Shown piece after piece: positions 47,128-56,578 of a stretch of 64,000 nucleotides of DNA. The notes beneath the pieces are model-generated. The model was given only the letters and a program-made list of their open reading frames with translations, searched no databases and was not told where the DNA came from. Position 1 is the stretch's first letter. Every line of letters starts with the position of its first letter. The position numbers were made by a program, and so were the translations under genes. Source of the DNA: Thioalkalivibrio sp. ALJ7 (GTDB lineage Bacteria > Pseudomonadota > Gammaproteobacteria > Ectothiorhodospirales > Ectothiorhodospiraceae); NCBI RefSeq assembly GCF_000376865.1, contig NZ_AQXQ01000007.1, positions 1-64,000 of the forward strand, given 5' to 3'.

Positions 47128-47358
47128 TTAGCCCTTCTTCACGAGGAAGTAGAACTTGCCGCCTTCTTCCTTATGCTCCATCAGCTCGTTACCGGTCTGC
47201 TTGGAGAAGGCCTGGAAGTCCTTCACGGCGCCCGGGTCGGTGGCGATGATGTGCAGCACCTGACCGGCGTCCATCGCGGCGAGCGCCTTCTTGGCGCGCA
47301 GGATGGGCAGGGGGCAGTTCAGGCCGGAAGCATCGAGTTCTTGATCAAAGTTGGCCAT
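47128..47358 (-). CDS. tusA: Sulfur carrier protein TusA
   Basis: A 76-aa sulfur carrier from the ATG at 47358 (AAAGGAG upstream). C15 in LNCPLPIL is the persulfide-bearing residue; GLNCPLPILRAKKAL is the family signature and the C-terminal strand (KFYFLVKKG) completes the two-layer fold. In sulfur oxidisers TusA receives sulfur from a rhodanese and hands it to DsrE-type proteins and the sHdr complex. The rhodanese gene lies upstream by about 137 bp and the hdr block downstream, fitting that relay. Confidence 0.95.
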   Translation of the reverse strand: MANFDQELDASGLNCPLPILRAKKALAAMDAGQVLHIIATDPGAVKDFQAFSKQTGNELMEHKEEGGKFYFLVKKG

Positions 47359-47494
47359 CGTTTCTCTCCTTTGAGTGCGATTTATCAGCGGGTACTGCGG
47401 TCCGGATTGGGCCTTGGGTACGGCAGCCACTACCGAACAGTCACCAACCGAATTCCCCCTTATAGGCGAATCGGCATCGGAATACAACCGAATT

Positions 47495-47824
47495 CTAATC
47501 CGGACTTACCACCGGTTTGCCGGTCTGGGCCCAGCCCACAATGCCACCACGCAGGCTGCTCGCGTCCTCAATACCCTGTTGCGCGAGAAAGGCACAGGCC
47601 TGGGCTGAACGTGCTCCACTCTGGCAGTAAATCACCAGAGGCGTATCGGTACCGGACAGCTCATCCTTACGCATCGGCAAAGTGACCAGCGGTACCAGTT
47701 CCGCCCCGGGGATCACGCCGCGCCCGGTCTCACCGGGGGAGCGCACGTCGATCAGGCGAAACGCCTTGCCTTCGTTGCGCCACTGCTCCAGTTCATCCGG
47801 GGTGATCTCGGTAAATCCGTACAC
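47495..47824 (-). CDS. Rhodanese-domain sulfurtransferase
   Basis: A 109-aa single rhodanese domain (GlpE-like) from a GTG at 47824, with CCCGGAG 6 bases upstream. The active loop is C67-Q-S-G-A-R-S in YCQSGARSAQ; IDVRSPGETGRGVIPGAELVP precedes it. The enzyme would form a cysteine persulfide and pass sulfur to TusA. A longer frame up to 47983 exists, but its extra sequence is not rhodanese-like. About 137 bp lie before tusA. Confidence 0.85.
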   Translation of the reverse strand: MYGFTEITPDELEQWRNEGKAFRLIDVRSPGETGRGVIPGAELVPLVTLPMRKDELSGTDTPLVIYCQSGARSAQACAFLAQQGIEDASSLRGGIVGWAQTGKPVVSPD

Positions 47825-48068
47825 ACTGTGCTCCGGGGTCGTTACAGGGAACCGAACTCTCAGCGCGAGCGTCACAATTTGAACGGACTCACGGAGGAGT
47901 GGGCGCGGAGCATAGCGAAACCCAGCGGAAATGCAAATCCGGGTTTCCCCAACCGGACAAGCGGTGGGTGGGTGGTCGCCCACGGCTAAAAGTTCTGCTA
48001 TCGTCCCCCCCGCTTTAGAAAACGCTGATGCATAATGTCAGCTTCATTGCTTCGCGGAGGATACCCCG

Positions 48069-48380
48069 GTGGACAAGAGCGAATTCGAAGTGGACGGCCA
48101 CTACGCCGTCACGCTGAAAGACGAAAATGGCAAGCTGCGCCCGGCCAACATCTACGTGCACGACATGCAGGACGGCTACATGATCGTGCGCCGGACCTCC
48201 GGCGGTGACGTTGGCCTGCTGTTCAAGCTGGGCTACGAAGACGTCATCAAGAAGGTCCGCACCCACAAGGTGCTGGATCGCAAGAAGTTCATGATCCCGG
48301 CTGCGATGCTCAAGCCGAAGCTGTGGGAAACCCGTGACAGCATGCGCACCTATTCGTCGGCTCCGGGGCTTGGCAAGTAA
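48069..48380 (+). CDS. Small protein of unknown function between the sHdr cluster and bepA
   Basis: A 103-aa basic, soluble protein from a GTG at 48069, with CGGAGGA upstream. DGHYAVTLKDENGKLRPANIYVHDMQDGYMIVRRTSGGDVGLLFKLGYEDVIKKV reads as a small beta-rich domain. No Cys, no signal peptide. I do not recognise it. It is divergent from the rhodanese gene and followed after 55 bp by the protease gene, so co-transcription with the latter is possible. Confidence 0.7.
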   Translation: MDKSEFEVDGHYAVTLKDENGKLRPANIYVHDMQDGYMIVRRTSGGDVGLLFKLGYEDVIKKVRTHKVLDRKKFMIPAAMLKPKLWETRDSMRTYSSAPGLGK

Positions 48381-48435
48381 GAGCCCCTCCCGGCATGTCC
48401 GCAGACGGGGGCTGGCGCCCGCCAGCCCCTGCGGC

Positions 48436-49878
48436 ATGCCCTCCTTTGTCTGGTTTTTCCTCGCCGCATTCCTGGTCTTTGCCAGTGTAGGCACTGGGCC
48501 TGCCCAGGGTAGCGGGGTCTCCCTGCCCGATCTTGGCGAGGCCTCCGGTGGGGTCCTCACCCCTGCGGAAGAACGCGAACTCGGCCGTTCGCTGTTACGC
48601 GAGGTCCGCCGCACCGCCCCGTTGGTGACCGATCCCGAGATCGTGTTCTATATCGACTCGCTCGGGCGGCAGCTGCTGACCAATGCAGCCAATGCCGATG
48701 GCCCCTTCTATTTCCTGACGATCGACAACAGCCAGGTCAACGCCTTCGCCATGCCCGGCGGCATTATTGGCGTGCATGCAGGCCTGATGCTAGAAGTCCG
48801 CGACGAGGCGGAACTGGCGGCCGTTCTTGCGCACGAGATTGCCCACGTCACCCAACGTCACCTCGCACGCATGTTCGCGCGCGGACGCGATATTAACTTC
48901 ACCACCGGGCTCGCGATCCTCGCCGGCATTCTTGCCTCCGCGGTAGACCCCACGCTGGGCTCCGCGGTCATCACCGGCGGGGTCGCCGGCGGCATCCAGC
49001 AACAGATCAACTTCACCCGCGCGAACGAAGCCGAAGCCGACCGTGCAGGGATGCAGATTTTGCAGGGTACCGGCTTCGACCCCCACGCCATGGCCGATTT
49101 CTTCGAACGCCTGCAGGAGCTCTCCCGCGGTGTCGGGACCCAGGTACCCGAATATCTGCGCACCCACCCGGTCACCCTTGACCGGATCACCGATGCCCGC
49201 AACCGCGCCAGCCAGATGGCAGCCAGCGACACCCGTGATCGGGGCCCCGAATTTAGCTGGATGCAGGCGCGCATGAAGGCCCTGAAAGATCCCCGGCGCG
49301 CGCTGGAACGTTTCCGCGCGACGAGCGAGCCCTCCGCAGCTCAACGCTATGGGGCGGCGGTGGCGTTTCTGGAACGCGGCGACCCCGGCGCAGCCCGCGA
49401 ACAACTGGAACGCATTGAGGCCTCGGAAGCCCCAAGCCTGACCCTGGAGCTGGCCTTCATCGCCGTGCTTCGCGCGGAGAGCGAACACAATGACGCACTC
49501 GAACGGCTTCAGGATCTGGATGCGGTATACCCCGGCCACCCGGTCATTCGAGAGCAACTGGCGCGGGTTCATCGGGATCTGGACCAATCCGACCGCGCGA
49601 TCCGCCTCCTGTCCGACATGATCCGACAGGAGTCTGCCCCCAATCCCGAGCTCCTGCGCCTGCAAGCCGACATTGCGGACGCAGCGGGGTATATTGCGAT
49701 CAGCCGCGAGGCCATGGCCGAATACTTCTTCCACCGCGCACAGTACGAAGAGGCTGTACGCCAGTTCGAAGCCGCCATGGATGCCTCGGACGCCAGCGAG
49801 CGCGACCGTCAGCGGATTGAGCACAAGCGCAATTCGGCCCGCGAGACCGCACGCGACGCGCGTGAAGGAAGAAGATAA
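48436..49878 (+). CDS. bepA: BepA-like M48 metalloprotease with TPR repeats
   Basis: A 480-aa periplasmic protein. Start at the ATG at 48436 to include the signal peptide (VWFFLAAFLVFASVGTGPAQG). The zinc site HEIAH lies at 133-137, with the third ligand in NEAEADRAG near 198. The C-terminal half has TPR-like helices. BepA (YfgC) degrades stalled LptD or BAM substrates and helps their maturation at the outer membrane. The overall length and domain order fit. The frame could start earlier but would lack the signal peptide. Confidence 0.9.
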   Translation: MPSFVWFFLAAFLVFASVGTGPAQGSGVSLPDLGEASGGVLTPAEERELGRSLLREVRRTAPLVTDPEIVFYIDSLGRQLLTNAANADGPFYFLTIDNSQVNAFAMPGGIIGVHAGLMLEVRDEAELAAVLAHEIAHVTQRHLARMFARGRDINFTTGLAILAGILASAVDPTLGSAVITGGVAGGIQQQINFTRANEAEADRAGMQILQGTGFDPHAMADFFERLQELSRGVGTQVPEYLRTHPVTLDRITDARNRASQMAASDTRDRGPEFSWMQARMKALKDPRRALERFRATSEPSAAQRYGAAVAFLERGDPGAAREQLERIEASEAPSLTLELAFIAVLRAESEHNDALERLQDLDAVYPGHPVIREQLARVHRDLDQSDRAIRLLSDMIRQESAPNPELLRLQADIADAAGYIAISREAMAEYFFHRAQYEEAVRQFEAAMDASDASERDRQRIEHKRNSARETARDAREGRR

Positions 49879-49990
49879 AAAATACCCGTCCCCGGGAATG
49901 TTCCCGTGTGGCGGTCCGTCTTAAGCAGCGCCAAGATTACGGCTTCAAACCCACCGACGATCAATCCGGAATAGAGAGGTAGTCTTCCTC

Positions 49991-51796
49991 ATGCACATCT
50001 CACGTCGAGAATTCATGCAGTTGCTGGCCGCCGCCAGCGCCGCTGGTTTCCCCCTGGCCACAGCTGCCTGCAGCAACAATAAGGCCGGTACTGCGGGCGA
50101 CCCCTACGACACTCTGGATCGCTTCGGGAATGTGCATCTGCTGCATTACACCGACTGCCACGCTCAGTTGAAACCAATCTATTTCCGCGAGCCGAACGTG
50201 AATCTCGGCGTGGCCGATATGCGCAACCGTCCGCCCCATATCGTTAGTGAGCACTTCCTCAAGCACTACGATATCGAGCGCGACAGCATCTACGCGCACG
50301 CCTTCACCAATCTGAACTTCATGGAAGCCGCCGAACAATACGGGCGGGTGGGTGGTTTTGCACACCTGATGACCCTGATCAAGAAGCTGCGTGACTCGCG
50401 CCCCAACTCGCTACTGCTGGACGGCGGCGACACCTGGGGCGGCGGTTCCGGTTCCGCGCTGTGGACCAACGCGCAAGACATGGTCGATGCACAGAAAATG
50501 CTGGGCATCGACATCATGACCGGCCACTGGGAGTTCACCTACGGCGCCGACCGTGTCGAAGAGGTCGTCAATGGTGACTTCGCCAATGCCGGGATCGACT
50601 TCGTCGCTCAGAACGTGCGCGATGTGGACTGGGGTGATCGCGTCTTCAAACCCTACGTGATCCGCGAGCTGAACGGCGTCAACGTCGCCGTGATCGGCCA
50701 GGCCTTCCCCTACACCCCGATTGCCAACCCGCGCTGGATGGTCGAGCAGTGGTCCTTCGGCATCCGTCCGGACGACATGCAGGAGCAGGTCACCGCGGCC
50801 CGTGCCGAGGGCGCCGAGATCGTGGTCGCCCTGTCGCACAACGGCATGGACGTGGACATCAAGATGGCCGGCATGGTCGAGGGTCTGGACGCCATTATGG
50901 GCGGCCACACGCACGACGCCGTCCCGCAGCCGCTGCCCGTGGATCGCCCCGACGGCGGGACTTGCCTGGTCACTAACGCCGGCTCCAACGCCAAGTTCGT
51001 CGGCGTGCTGGACTTCGACTTCCGCGACGGCGAGATCAAAGACTGGGAATACCGCCTGGTCCCGGTGTTTTCCGAACTGCTGCGGGAAGACCCGGGCATG
51101 GCGACGTACATCCACAACATGCGCAACAGCGAAGTCCGATACAACGGCGAGACCTTCAACATGGAGGAGAAGCTGTCGGAAGAACTGGCGGTTGCCGAGG
51201 ACCTGCTGTTCCGTCGCGGCAACTTCAACGGCACCTTCGACCAGCTGATCTGCGATGCCCTGATGGACGTCCACGACGCCCAGATCGCATTCTCCCCGGG
51301 CTTCCGCTGGGGTACGACCGTGCTGCCGGGCATGCCGATCACCTTCGAGCACATCATGGACCAAACCGGCCTGACCTACCCGGAGACCACACGCAACGCG
51401 ATGACCGGCTCCCAGATCAAGGACATCCTGGAAGACGTGGCCGACAACCTGTACAACGCCGACCCGTTCTACCAGCAAGGCGGTGACATGGTGCGTGTGG
51501 GGGGCCTGAAGTACGCCATCGAGCCCGAGGCCGAGATCGGTAACCGCATCTCCGAGATGGAGCTGGACGGCAAGAAGATCGATCCCGACAAGGAATACGT
51601 CGTGGTCGGCTGGGCGAGCGTTCAGCGCGAGCCCGCGGGCGGCACCGGCGCCGACATCTGGGACAGCGTTGCGGACTACCTCCGGTCCAAGGACAGCGTC
51701 CGCATCAGCGACCTCAATGAGCCGAAGGTCAAGGGTATTAGCGAGGACAATCTTGGCTACGTCCCGACCACCGAGGACATGTACCGCAAGTCCTAA
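49991..51796 (+). CDS. soxB: SoxB thiosulfohydrolase
   Basis: A 601-aa periplasmic enzyme of the 5'-nucleotidase metallophosphatase family. The Tat signal is SRREF at residues 4-8 followed by a hydrophobic stretch, with a cysteine at 27 (TAACSNN). Metal-binding motifs are HYTDCHAQL, LLDGGDTWGGGSGSALWT near 142-159, MTGHWEFTYGAD near 176, SHNGMD and GGHTHD. Together with AGSNAKFVGVLD they identify SoxB, which hydrolyses sulfonate groups off the SoxYZ carrier. It stands alone here; SoxXA and SoxYZ must be encoded elsewhere. SoxB is the periplasmic partner of the cytoplasmic sHdr route in this type of organism. Confidence 0.95.
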   Translation: MHISRREFMQLLAAASAAGFPLATAACSNNKAGTAGDPYDTLDRFGNVHLLHYTDCHAQLKPIYFREPNVNLGVADMRNRPPHIVSEHFLKHYDIERDSIYAHAFTNLNFMEAAEQYGRVGGFAHLMTLIKKLRDSRPNSLLLDGGDTWGGGSGSALWTNAQDMVDAQKMLGIDIMTGHWEFTYGADRVEEVVNGDFANAGIDFVAQNVRDVDWGDRVFKPYVIRELNGVNVAVIGQAFPYTPIANPRWMVEQWSFGIRPDDMQEQVTAARAEGAEIVVALSHNGMDVDIKMAGMVEGLDAIMGGHTHDAVPQPLPVDRPDGGTCLVTNAGSNAKFVGVLDFDFRDGEIKDWEYRLVPVFSELLREDPGMATYIHNMRNSEVRYNGETFNMEEKLSEELAVAEDLLFRRGNFNGTFDQLICDALMDVHDAQIAFSPGFRWGTTVLPGMPITFEHIMDQTGLTYPETTRNAMTGSQIKDILEDVADNLYNADPFYQQGGDMVRVGGLKYAIEPEAEIGNRISEMELDGKKIDPDKEYVVVGWASVQREPAGGTGADIWDSVADYLRSKDSVRISDLNEPKVKGISEDNLGYVPTTEDMYRKS

Positions 51797-51836
51797 TCAG
51801 CGGATAGCACCACCCTTCCGGGTCCGCCCGGAACGC

Positions 51837-51863
51837 AAAAGCCCCGCAATGCGGGGCTTTTTT
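51837..51863 (+). terminator. Intrinsic terminator of soxB
   Basis: AAAAGCCCCGC and GCGGGGCTTTT form an 11-bp stem with an AAT loop followed by TTTT, 40 bp past the soxB stop. Confidence 0.9.
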
Positions 51864-51915
51864 GTGGCCGCGTCACGAGAACCGCAGCCAGGTTCGGTCT
51901 TCAATCAGACGCTGA

Positions 51916-52371
51916 TCAAACGTTCACCCAGCGTCCACTCGCATCACGGCAGGCGGTACCCGTGATGGTCTCGGGATATCCGTCCATCGTGGCCTCGACC
52001 TGGTACTCACGGCAATCCTGTCCGGAGGAGCGATAGGTCCGGGTGGGCGTGGCCTGGTACTGATGCCCGGTATTCGGATTACGCCAGGTCGAACTCTGGC
52101 GATCCGGGACCGTCTCCAGCGTACGCGAGACGCGCATCCGGTCGACATCATCCATGCTGCGCCCGACCGAGCCACCGACCGCAGCGCCGGCCAGCGTACC
52201 GGCGATGATCGCCGCAGTCCGTCCGCGCCCACCGCCAATCTGGCTACCAATCGCGCCACCGGCCGCCCCGCCGATCAGGGCCCCGGTCTGCTGCTTGCTG
52301 ATCGTCTGACACCCCGCCAGAAGAGCCACCGCACCCGCCAGCACCAGCGTCATCAGGATTCTGCCTGCCAT
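51916..52371 (-). CDS. Glycine-zipper outer-membrane lipoprotein
   Basis: A 151-aa lipoprotein from the ATG at 52371. The lipobox LLAGC puts the modified Cys at 21. A glycine-zipper segment (GALIGGAAGGAIGSQIGGGRGRTAAIIAGTLAGAAVGGSVG) follows, then a small domain with two Cys (DCREYQVEA, TACRDASGRWV) like the RT0821/Lpp0805 surface-antigen type. Role uncertain, probably envelope integrity. Convergent with soxB. Confidence 0.8.
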   Translation of the reverse strand: MAGRILMTLVLAGAVALLAGCQTISKQQTGALIGGAAGGAIGSQIGGGRGRTAAIIAGTLAGAAVGGSVGRSMDDVDRMRVSRTLETVPDRQSSTWRNPNTGHQYQATPTRTYRSSGQDCREYQVEATMDGYPETITGTACRDASGRWVNV

Positions 52372-52539
52372 TTCAAACCTCCTGACGGACACAACCGTCT
52401 TGATCGAAAACACGCAACAGCTTATGCCCGCACGTATGAACGGCAGGTGAAGGAAGAGACGCACGGAGGGATCGGGCACGATGCAGAAAGACGCCCACAG
52501 CAAAAGCAGGGCACCCAGGCAGGATTAACGAATAGAAAA

Positions 52540-52615
52540 TGGTGGGCCGTGTAGGAATCGAACCTACAACCAATGGATTAAGAGTCCACTGCTCTACCAA
52601 TTGAGCTAACGGCCC
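52540..52615 (-). tRNA. tRNA-Lys(CTT)
   Basis: 76-nt cloverleaf with encoded CCA (52540-52542). The anticodon loop reads CTCTTAA; the T-arm GTAGGTTCGATTCCTAC is perfect. It is the last gene of a four-tRNA cluster on the minus strand. Confidence 0.95.
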
Positions 52616-52634
52616 CCGGTACAGAAAAGGGGGA

Positions 52635-52711
52635 TGGGGTGACCGATGGGACTCGAACCCACGACAACCGGAGTCACAATCCGGGACTCTACCAACTGAG
52701 CTACGGTCACC
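52635..52711 (-). tRNA. tRNA-His(GTG)
   Basis: 77 nt with encoded CCA. The anticodon loop TTGTGAC gives GTG. The extra 5' guanine typical of tRNA-His (-1 G) is encoded. Confidence 0.95.
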
Positions 52712-52751
52712 ACCGTGTCACTGTTCAGGCACTTGTTCGGAGCACGGGCTA

Positions 52752-52828
52752 TGGCGCGCCCGGCAGGACTCGAACCTGCAACCGTCGGCTTAGAAGGCCG
52801 ATGCTCTATCCGGTTGAGCTACGAGCGC
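52752..52828 (-). tRNA. tRNA-Arg(TCT)
   Basis: 77 nt with encoded CCA. The anticodon loop CTTCTAA gives TCT. The acceptor stem GCGCTCG pairs with CGGGCGC, including one G-T pair. Confidence 0.93.
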
Positions 52829-52883
52829 GTTACCGCCGAGCATTAGGGCCATGGCACCTGGTTCGAGCGTTGCTCGGGAGCCA

Positions 52884-52960
52884 TGGTCGGGGTAGAGGGA
52901 TTCGAACCCCCGACATCCTGCTCCCAAAGCAGGCGCGCTACCAGACTGCGCTATACCCCG
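52884..52960 (-). tRNA. tRNA-Pro(TGG)
   Basis: 77 nt with encoded CCA. The anticodon loop TTTGGGA gives TGG. First gene of the Pro-Arg-His-Lys cluster, the same set and order, apart from a Leu gene, as the argX-hisR-leuT-proM region of other gammaproteobacteria; a shared promoter probably lies at 52961-53120. Confidence 0.95.
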
Positions 52961-53130
52961 TTGAGCCGTCCCCACTAAAGGGCCTACACAGCGAGCGCCG
53001 AATGTTAGCCCCGCTGACGGCTCCCGGTCAAGGTGAAACGCGAAATTGCGCCCCGGGTCAAGCCCACTCGCCGTACGCTCGTGGTACTGTTCGCAGATCG
53101 CGCGCGTGGCTCTCGTCAAGGAGGACATGG

Positions 53131-54006
53131 ATGCTCAACTGGGTCGCCAACACGGCCATCGTACTAGGGGCTGTGGGTCTCCTTTATGCTCAGTGGAAGC
53201 TCGCCCTGCTATTGCGCGAACTCCCCGAAAGCCGAGTCCGGACCGGCTGGAAGATGATGTTCTTCTTAGTCCCAGTGTTTGCGCTGGGCTACTTCGGCTA
53301 TATCCCGCTGAACTGGGGCCTATATCAGGGCCTTCCGGATCTACTTGTCCCTGCGATCTTTCTCCTGGGCGGCTGCTTCGTCTGCACCGTGGTGGCGCTG
53401 ACCCACAGCTCGGTGGAAAAAATTCGGCACATCACGCGCCTGGAACACGAATCCATTACCGACCCACTGACCGGCTTATTCAATCGCCGACACATGGATC
53501 GCCGTCTAGAGGAGGAAGTCTCCCGTGCGCGCCGTTATGAGCAGCCTCTATCGGCGGTGATGCTGGACATCGACGGATTCAAAGTGATTAATGACCGCCT
53601 CGGGCACCTCGTGGGCGATTACATCCTGACCACCATCGCCCAGCGTCTACAGAAGGTATTGCGGCGCTCCGACCTCCCTGCGCGCTTCGGTGGCGAGGAG
53701 TTCGTTGTTATTGCGCCCCATACCGACCTTGATGCCGCGTTGACTCTGGGCGAGAAGCTTCGCGACGCCATCTCCAGCACCCCGATCACCCTGGCCGGAC
53801 ACCAGGCCGCTCCGCCCTGCGCACCGGACGAGCTGACCGTGACCGTCAGCGCCGGCATTGCCACCCTGGACACGCACCCACAATCCCGAGATACCGGCGA
53901 GACCCTGATTGGACGCGCTGACGACGCGCTCTATCGCGCCAAGCAGGACGGCCGCAACCGCTGCGAGGCCAGCCCCGCCGCTTCAGGTCTTTCGGCCGCC
54001 CTGTAG
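53131..54006 (+). CDS. Membrane-bound diguanylate cyclase (GGDEF)
   Basis: A 291-aa protein from the second of two overlapping ATGs (53131), preceded by AAGGAGG. Three hydrophobic segments occupy residues 3-90. The GGDEF domain begins at DPLTGLFNRRHMDRRL; the active loop is FGGEEF, and RRSD five residues before it is the inhibitory c-di-GMP site, so product feedback is intact. It makes c-di-GMP, with the input from the short membrane domain unknown. Convergent with no gene; folD follows on the same strand by about 115 bp. Confidence 0.9.
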   Translation: MLNWVANTAIVLGAVGLLYAQWKLALLLRELPESRVRTGWKMMFFLVPVFALGYFGYIPLNWGLYQGLPDLLVPAIFLLGGCFVCTVVALTHSSVEKIRHITRLEHESITDPLTGLFNRRHMDRRLEEEVSRARRYEQPLSAVMLDIDGFKVINDRLGHLVGDYILTTIAQRLQKVLRRSDLPARFGGEEFVVIAPHTDLDAALTLGEKLRDAISSTPITLAGHQAAPPCAPDELTVTVSAGIATLDTHPQSRDTGETLIGRADDALYRAKQDGRNRCEASPAASGLSAAL

Positions 54007-54122
54007 GCCAACTGGACGGCTCCGCAGTCACCCGCGCCGGGAACGATTGTCCGCCCACCCCGGCTTGAGCACCCGCCCCTGGCGTGGGAAGATCGCGGGC
54101 ATTCCTTCCAAGGCGAGACCCC

Positions 54123-54986
54123 ATGACGGCCCAGATCATCGACGGACGCGCAATTGGCCAGACCCATCGCGCCCGTATCGCGACCGAGATCGAATCCATG
54201 ACGGCGCGGGATCTGCGGCCGCCGGGTCTAGCGGTGGTTCTGGTCGGGACCAACCCGGCCTCCGAGGTCTACGTGCGCAACAAGCGCAAGGCCTGCGAAC
54301 AGGTGGGTGTCGTCTCGCACTCCTACGACCTGCCCGCCGGCACGCCCCAAACCGACCTGCTGGCGCTGATCGACCAGCTCAATGCCGACCGCACCATCGA
54401 CGGCATCCTGGTCCAGCTTCCACTGCCGGATCACATCGATCCCGAGACGGTGATCGAGCGCATCTCCCCGGCCAAGGACGTAGACGGCTTCCATCCGTAC
54501 AACGTCGGCCGTCTGGTCGCCCGTGTGCCGCGCCTGCGCCCCTGCACACCCTGGGGCGTGATCCAGCTACTGCGACATATCGAGGAACCGTTCAAGGGGC
54601 GTACCGCCTGCGTGATCGGGGCCTCCAACATCGTCGGCCGCCCCATGGCGCTCGAGCTGTTGCTCGCTGGCGCCACGCCGACCATCTGCCACCGCTTCAC
54701 CCCGGACACGGCGGCTATTGCCCGGCAGTCCGACATCATCGTGGCGGCCGTGGGCAAACCGGGGCTGGTCAAGGGGGACTGGATCAAGGAAGGTGCCACG
54801 GTGATCGACATCGGCATCAACCGCCGGGACGACGGCACGCTGACGGGCGACGTGGAATTCGATGCCGCGGCGGAAAAGGCCGCGTGGATCACGCCCGTGC
54901 CGGGCGGCGTGGGGCCCATGACTGTGGCCATGCTACTGGACAACACCCTGCGCGCCCGCGCCTTCGGGACCCACGAGGCCGCGTAA
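54123..54986 (+). CDS. folD: Methylenetetrahydrofolate dehydrogenase/cyclohydrolase FolD
   Basis: Bifunctional enzyme interconverting 5,10-methylene- and 10-formyl-tetrahydrofolate. The 287-aa protein has [15 protein letters not shown] with the catalytic Lys near 55, [10 protein letters not shown] near 97, the NADP-binding [15 protein letters not shown] near 167 and [16 protein letters not shown] near 258. Start at the ATG at 54123. Convergent with gltX, 40 bp apart. Confidence 0.97.
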   Translation: MTAQIIDGRAIGQTHRARIATEIESMTARDLRPPGLAVVLVGTNPASEVYVRNKRKACEQVGVVSHSYDLPAGTPQTDLLALIDQLNADRTIDGILVQLPLPDHIDPETVIERISPAKDVDGFHPYNVGRLVARVPRLRPCTPWGVIQLLRHIEEPFKGRTACVIGASNIVGRPMALELLLAGATPTICHRFTPDTAAIARQSDIIVAAVGKPGLVKGDWIKEGATVIDIGINRRDDGTLTGDVEFDAAAEKAAWITPVPGGVGPMTVAMLLDNTLRARAFGTHEAA

Positions 54987-55026
54987 CCGCGGCCCGCAAC
55001 GCCCACTCCGTTCAAGCCCGGCCGGT

Positions 55027-56451
55027 TTACACCTCTGCGGCGGCCTCCGCGGCCTGCTGCAGGCGGGCCCGAACCCGCTCACGTCCCAGATACTCCCAGA
55101 TCCGCGGCAGCTCAGGCCCAAAAGTCTGGCCCGACAGCGCGGCCCGCAGCGGCATGAACAGCTTGCGCCCCTTACGTTCCGTGGCCTGCCCCACGGCCTT
55201 GGCCAGGGACGGAAACTCCTCCGCCGCGTCCAGTGCCTCCAAGGCCGCGCGGAAGAAAGCCTCCCCGGCATCCGCCAGCTCCGCTCGAGCACTGTCGCTG
55301 TAAGGGACCGGATCGTCCGCAAACGCGGCAACCCACAACGGGGCCTCCTCGGCGCGGGTGATGTTATCCCGCAGCAAGCGCGCCAGTACAGGCCGCTGCT
55401 CGGCCGCGACCACTTCCAGAACCCCGGCCTCTTCCAGGTACGTCTGCATCTCGGCATCTGTCAGTTCCCGCAAGGCCTCCGACTGCCAGTGGTCCAGCTG
55501 CTGCGGATCATGGCGCGCCGCGCTGTGGCCGATGCGCTCGGAACTGAACCCCGAGGCCAGGGCCTCCGCCGACATCAGTCCCTCGCTCTCGTAGCGATGA
55601 CCCAGCCGGGCCAGATGATTCAGTATCGCGACCGGAAGGTAGCCCTTCGTCCGCAACTCCTCGACACTGGCGGAGCCATTGCGCTTGGACAGCGGCGCCC
55701 CGTCCTGTCCCATTACCAGAGGCAAATGGTGGTAAGCCGGCGCCTCCAGCCCCAGCGCCTCCAGCAACAGCATCTGCCGGGGGGTGTTGGCGATATGGTC
55801 CTCACCACGTACCACGTCGGTAACCCCCATCAGGGCATCGTCGATCGCGTTGGAGAAGAAAAAGGCCGGAGTCCCATCGGAACGACGGATCACAAAGTCC
55901 CCGATCTCGTCCGTACGAAAGCTGACCGGGCCGCGCACCCCATCCTCGAAGCGAATGGTCCGGCCCAGCGGAACTCGAAAACGCAGGGTGGGCTTTTGGC
56001 CCTCGGCCTCGCGGGCGGCGGCCTCTTCCCGACTCAGCCGCGCACAGGTTCCTGGATACCGCGGCGGCTTACCCTGTGCCCGCATGCGCTTGCGCCCACG
56101 CTCCAATTCCGCCGCCGAACAGAAACAGGGATAGGCGCGCTCGGCGTCGATCAGTTGCCGGTAATACCCGGCGTAGAGATCCGCACGTTCGGACTGGGCG
56201 TAAGGGCCGGCATCGCCCCCGGCACCAAAGCCTTCGTCCCAGTCCAGCCCCAGCCAGCGTAAATCGCGCTGCAGGGCATCGACGAACTCCGCGCGCGACC
56301 GCTCGGCGTCGGTATCCTCGATACGCAAGAGAAAGTGGCCGCCCCGGGACCGGGCGAGCAGAGCACTGAACAGGGCCGTGCGGACATTGCCCAGGTGCAG
56401 CAGGCCGGTCGGGCTGGGGGCGAAACGGGTTCGAGTCTTCATATTGCTCAT
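55027..56451 (-). CDS. gltX: Glutamyl-tRNA synthetase
   Basis: Class I aminoacyl-tRNA synthetase of 474 aa (start at the ATG at 56451; ATGs at 56460 and 56442 also fit). [20 protein letters not shown] holds the HIGH-like signature (HLGN) and LSKRNGS the KMSKS motif near 240. The helical anticodon-binding C-terminal domain is complete. No obvious ribosome binding site before any of the three starts. Divergent from the cyclophilin gene. Confidence 0.95.
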   Translation of the reverse strand: MSNMKTRTRFAPSPTGLLHLGNVRTALFSALLARSRGGHFLLRIEDTDAERSRAEFVDALQRDLRWLGLDWDEGFGAGGDAGPYAQSERADLYAGYYRQLIDAERAYPCFCSAAELERGRKRMRAQGKPPRYPGTCARLSREEAAAREAEGQKPTLRFRVPLGRTIRFEDGVRGPVSFRTDEIGDFVIRRSDGTPAFFFSNAIDDALMGVTDVVRGEDHIANTPRQMLLLEALGLEAPAYHHLPLVMGQDGAPLSKRNGSASVEELRTKGYLPVAILNHLARLGHRYESEGLMSAEALASGFSSERIGHSAARHDPQQLDHWQSEALRELTDAEMQTYLEEAGVLEVVAAEQRPVLARLLRDNITRAEEAPLWVAAFADDPVPYSDSARAELADAGEAFFRAALEALDAAEEFPSLAKAVGQATERKGRKLFMPLRAALSGQTFGPELPRIWEYLGRERVRARLQQAAEAAAEV

Positions 56452-56578
56452 CGCGCGCATGGTAGCGGAGCGCCCGCATGCTCACCAGCACCTCGCCCCC
56501 ACGCACGTTCGGTGCGCTGGCAGCCCCCGTCGGTGGCGGGTACCATTGTCGATCGTTTTTCCTCTGGAGGTCAGCCCC

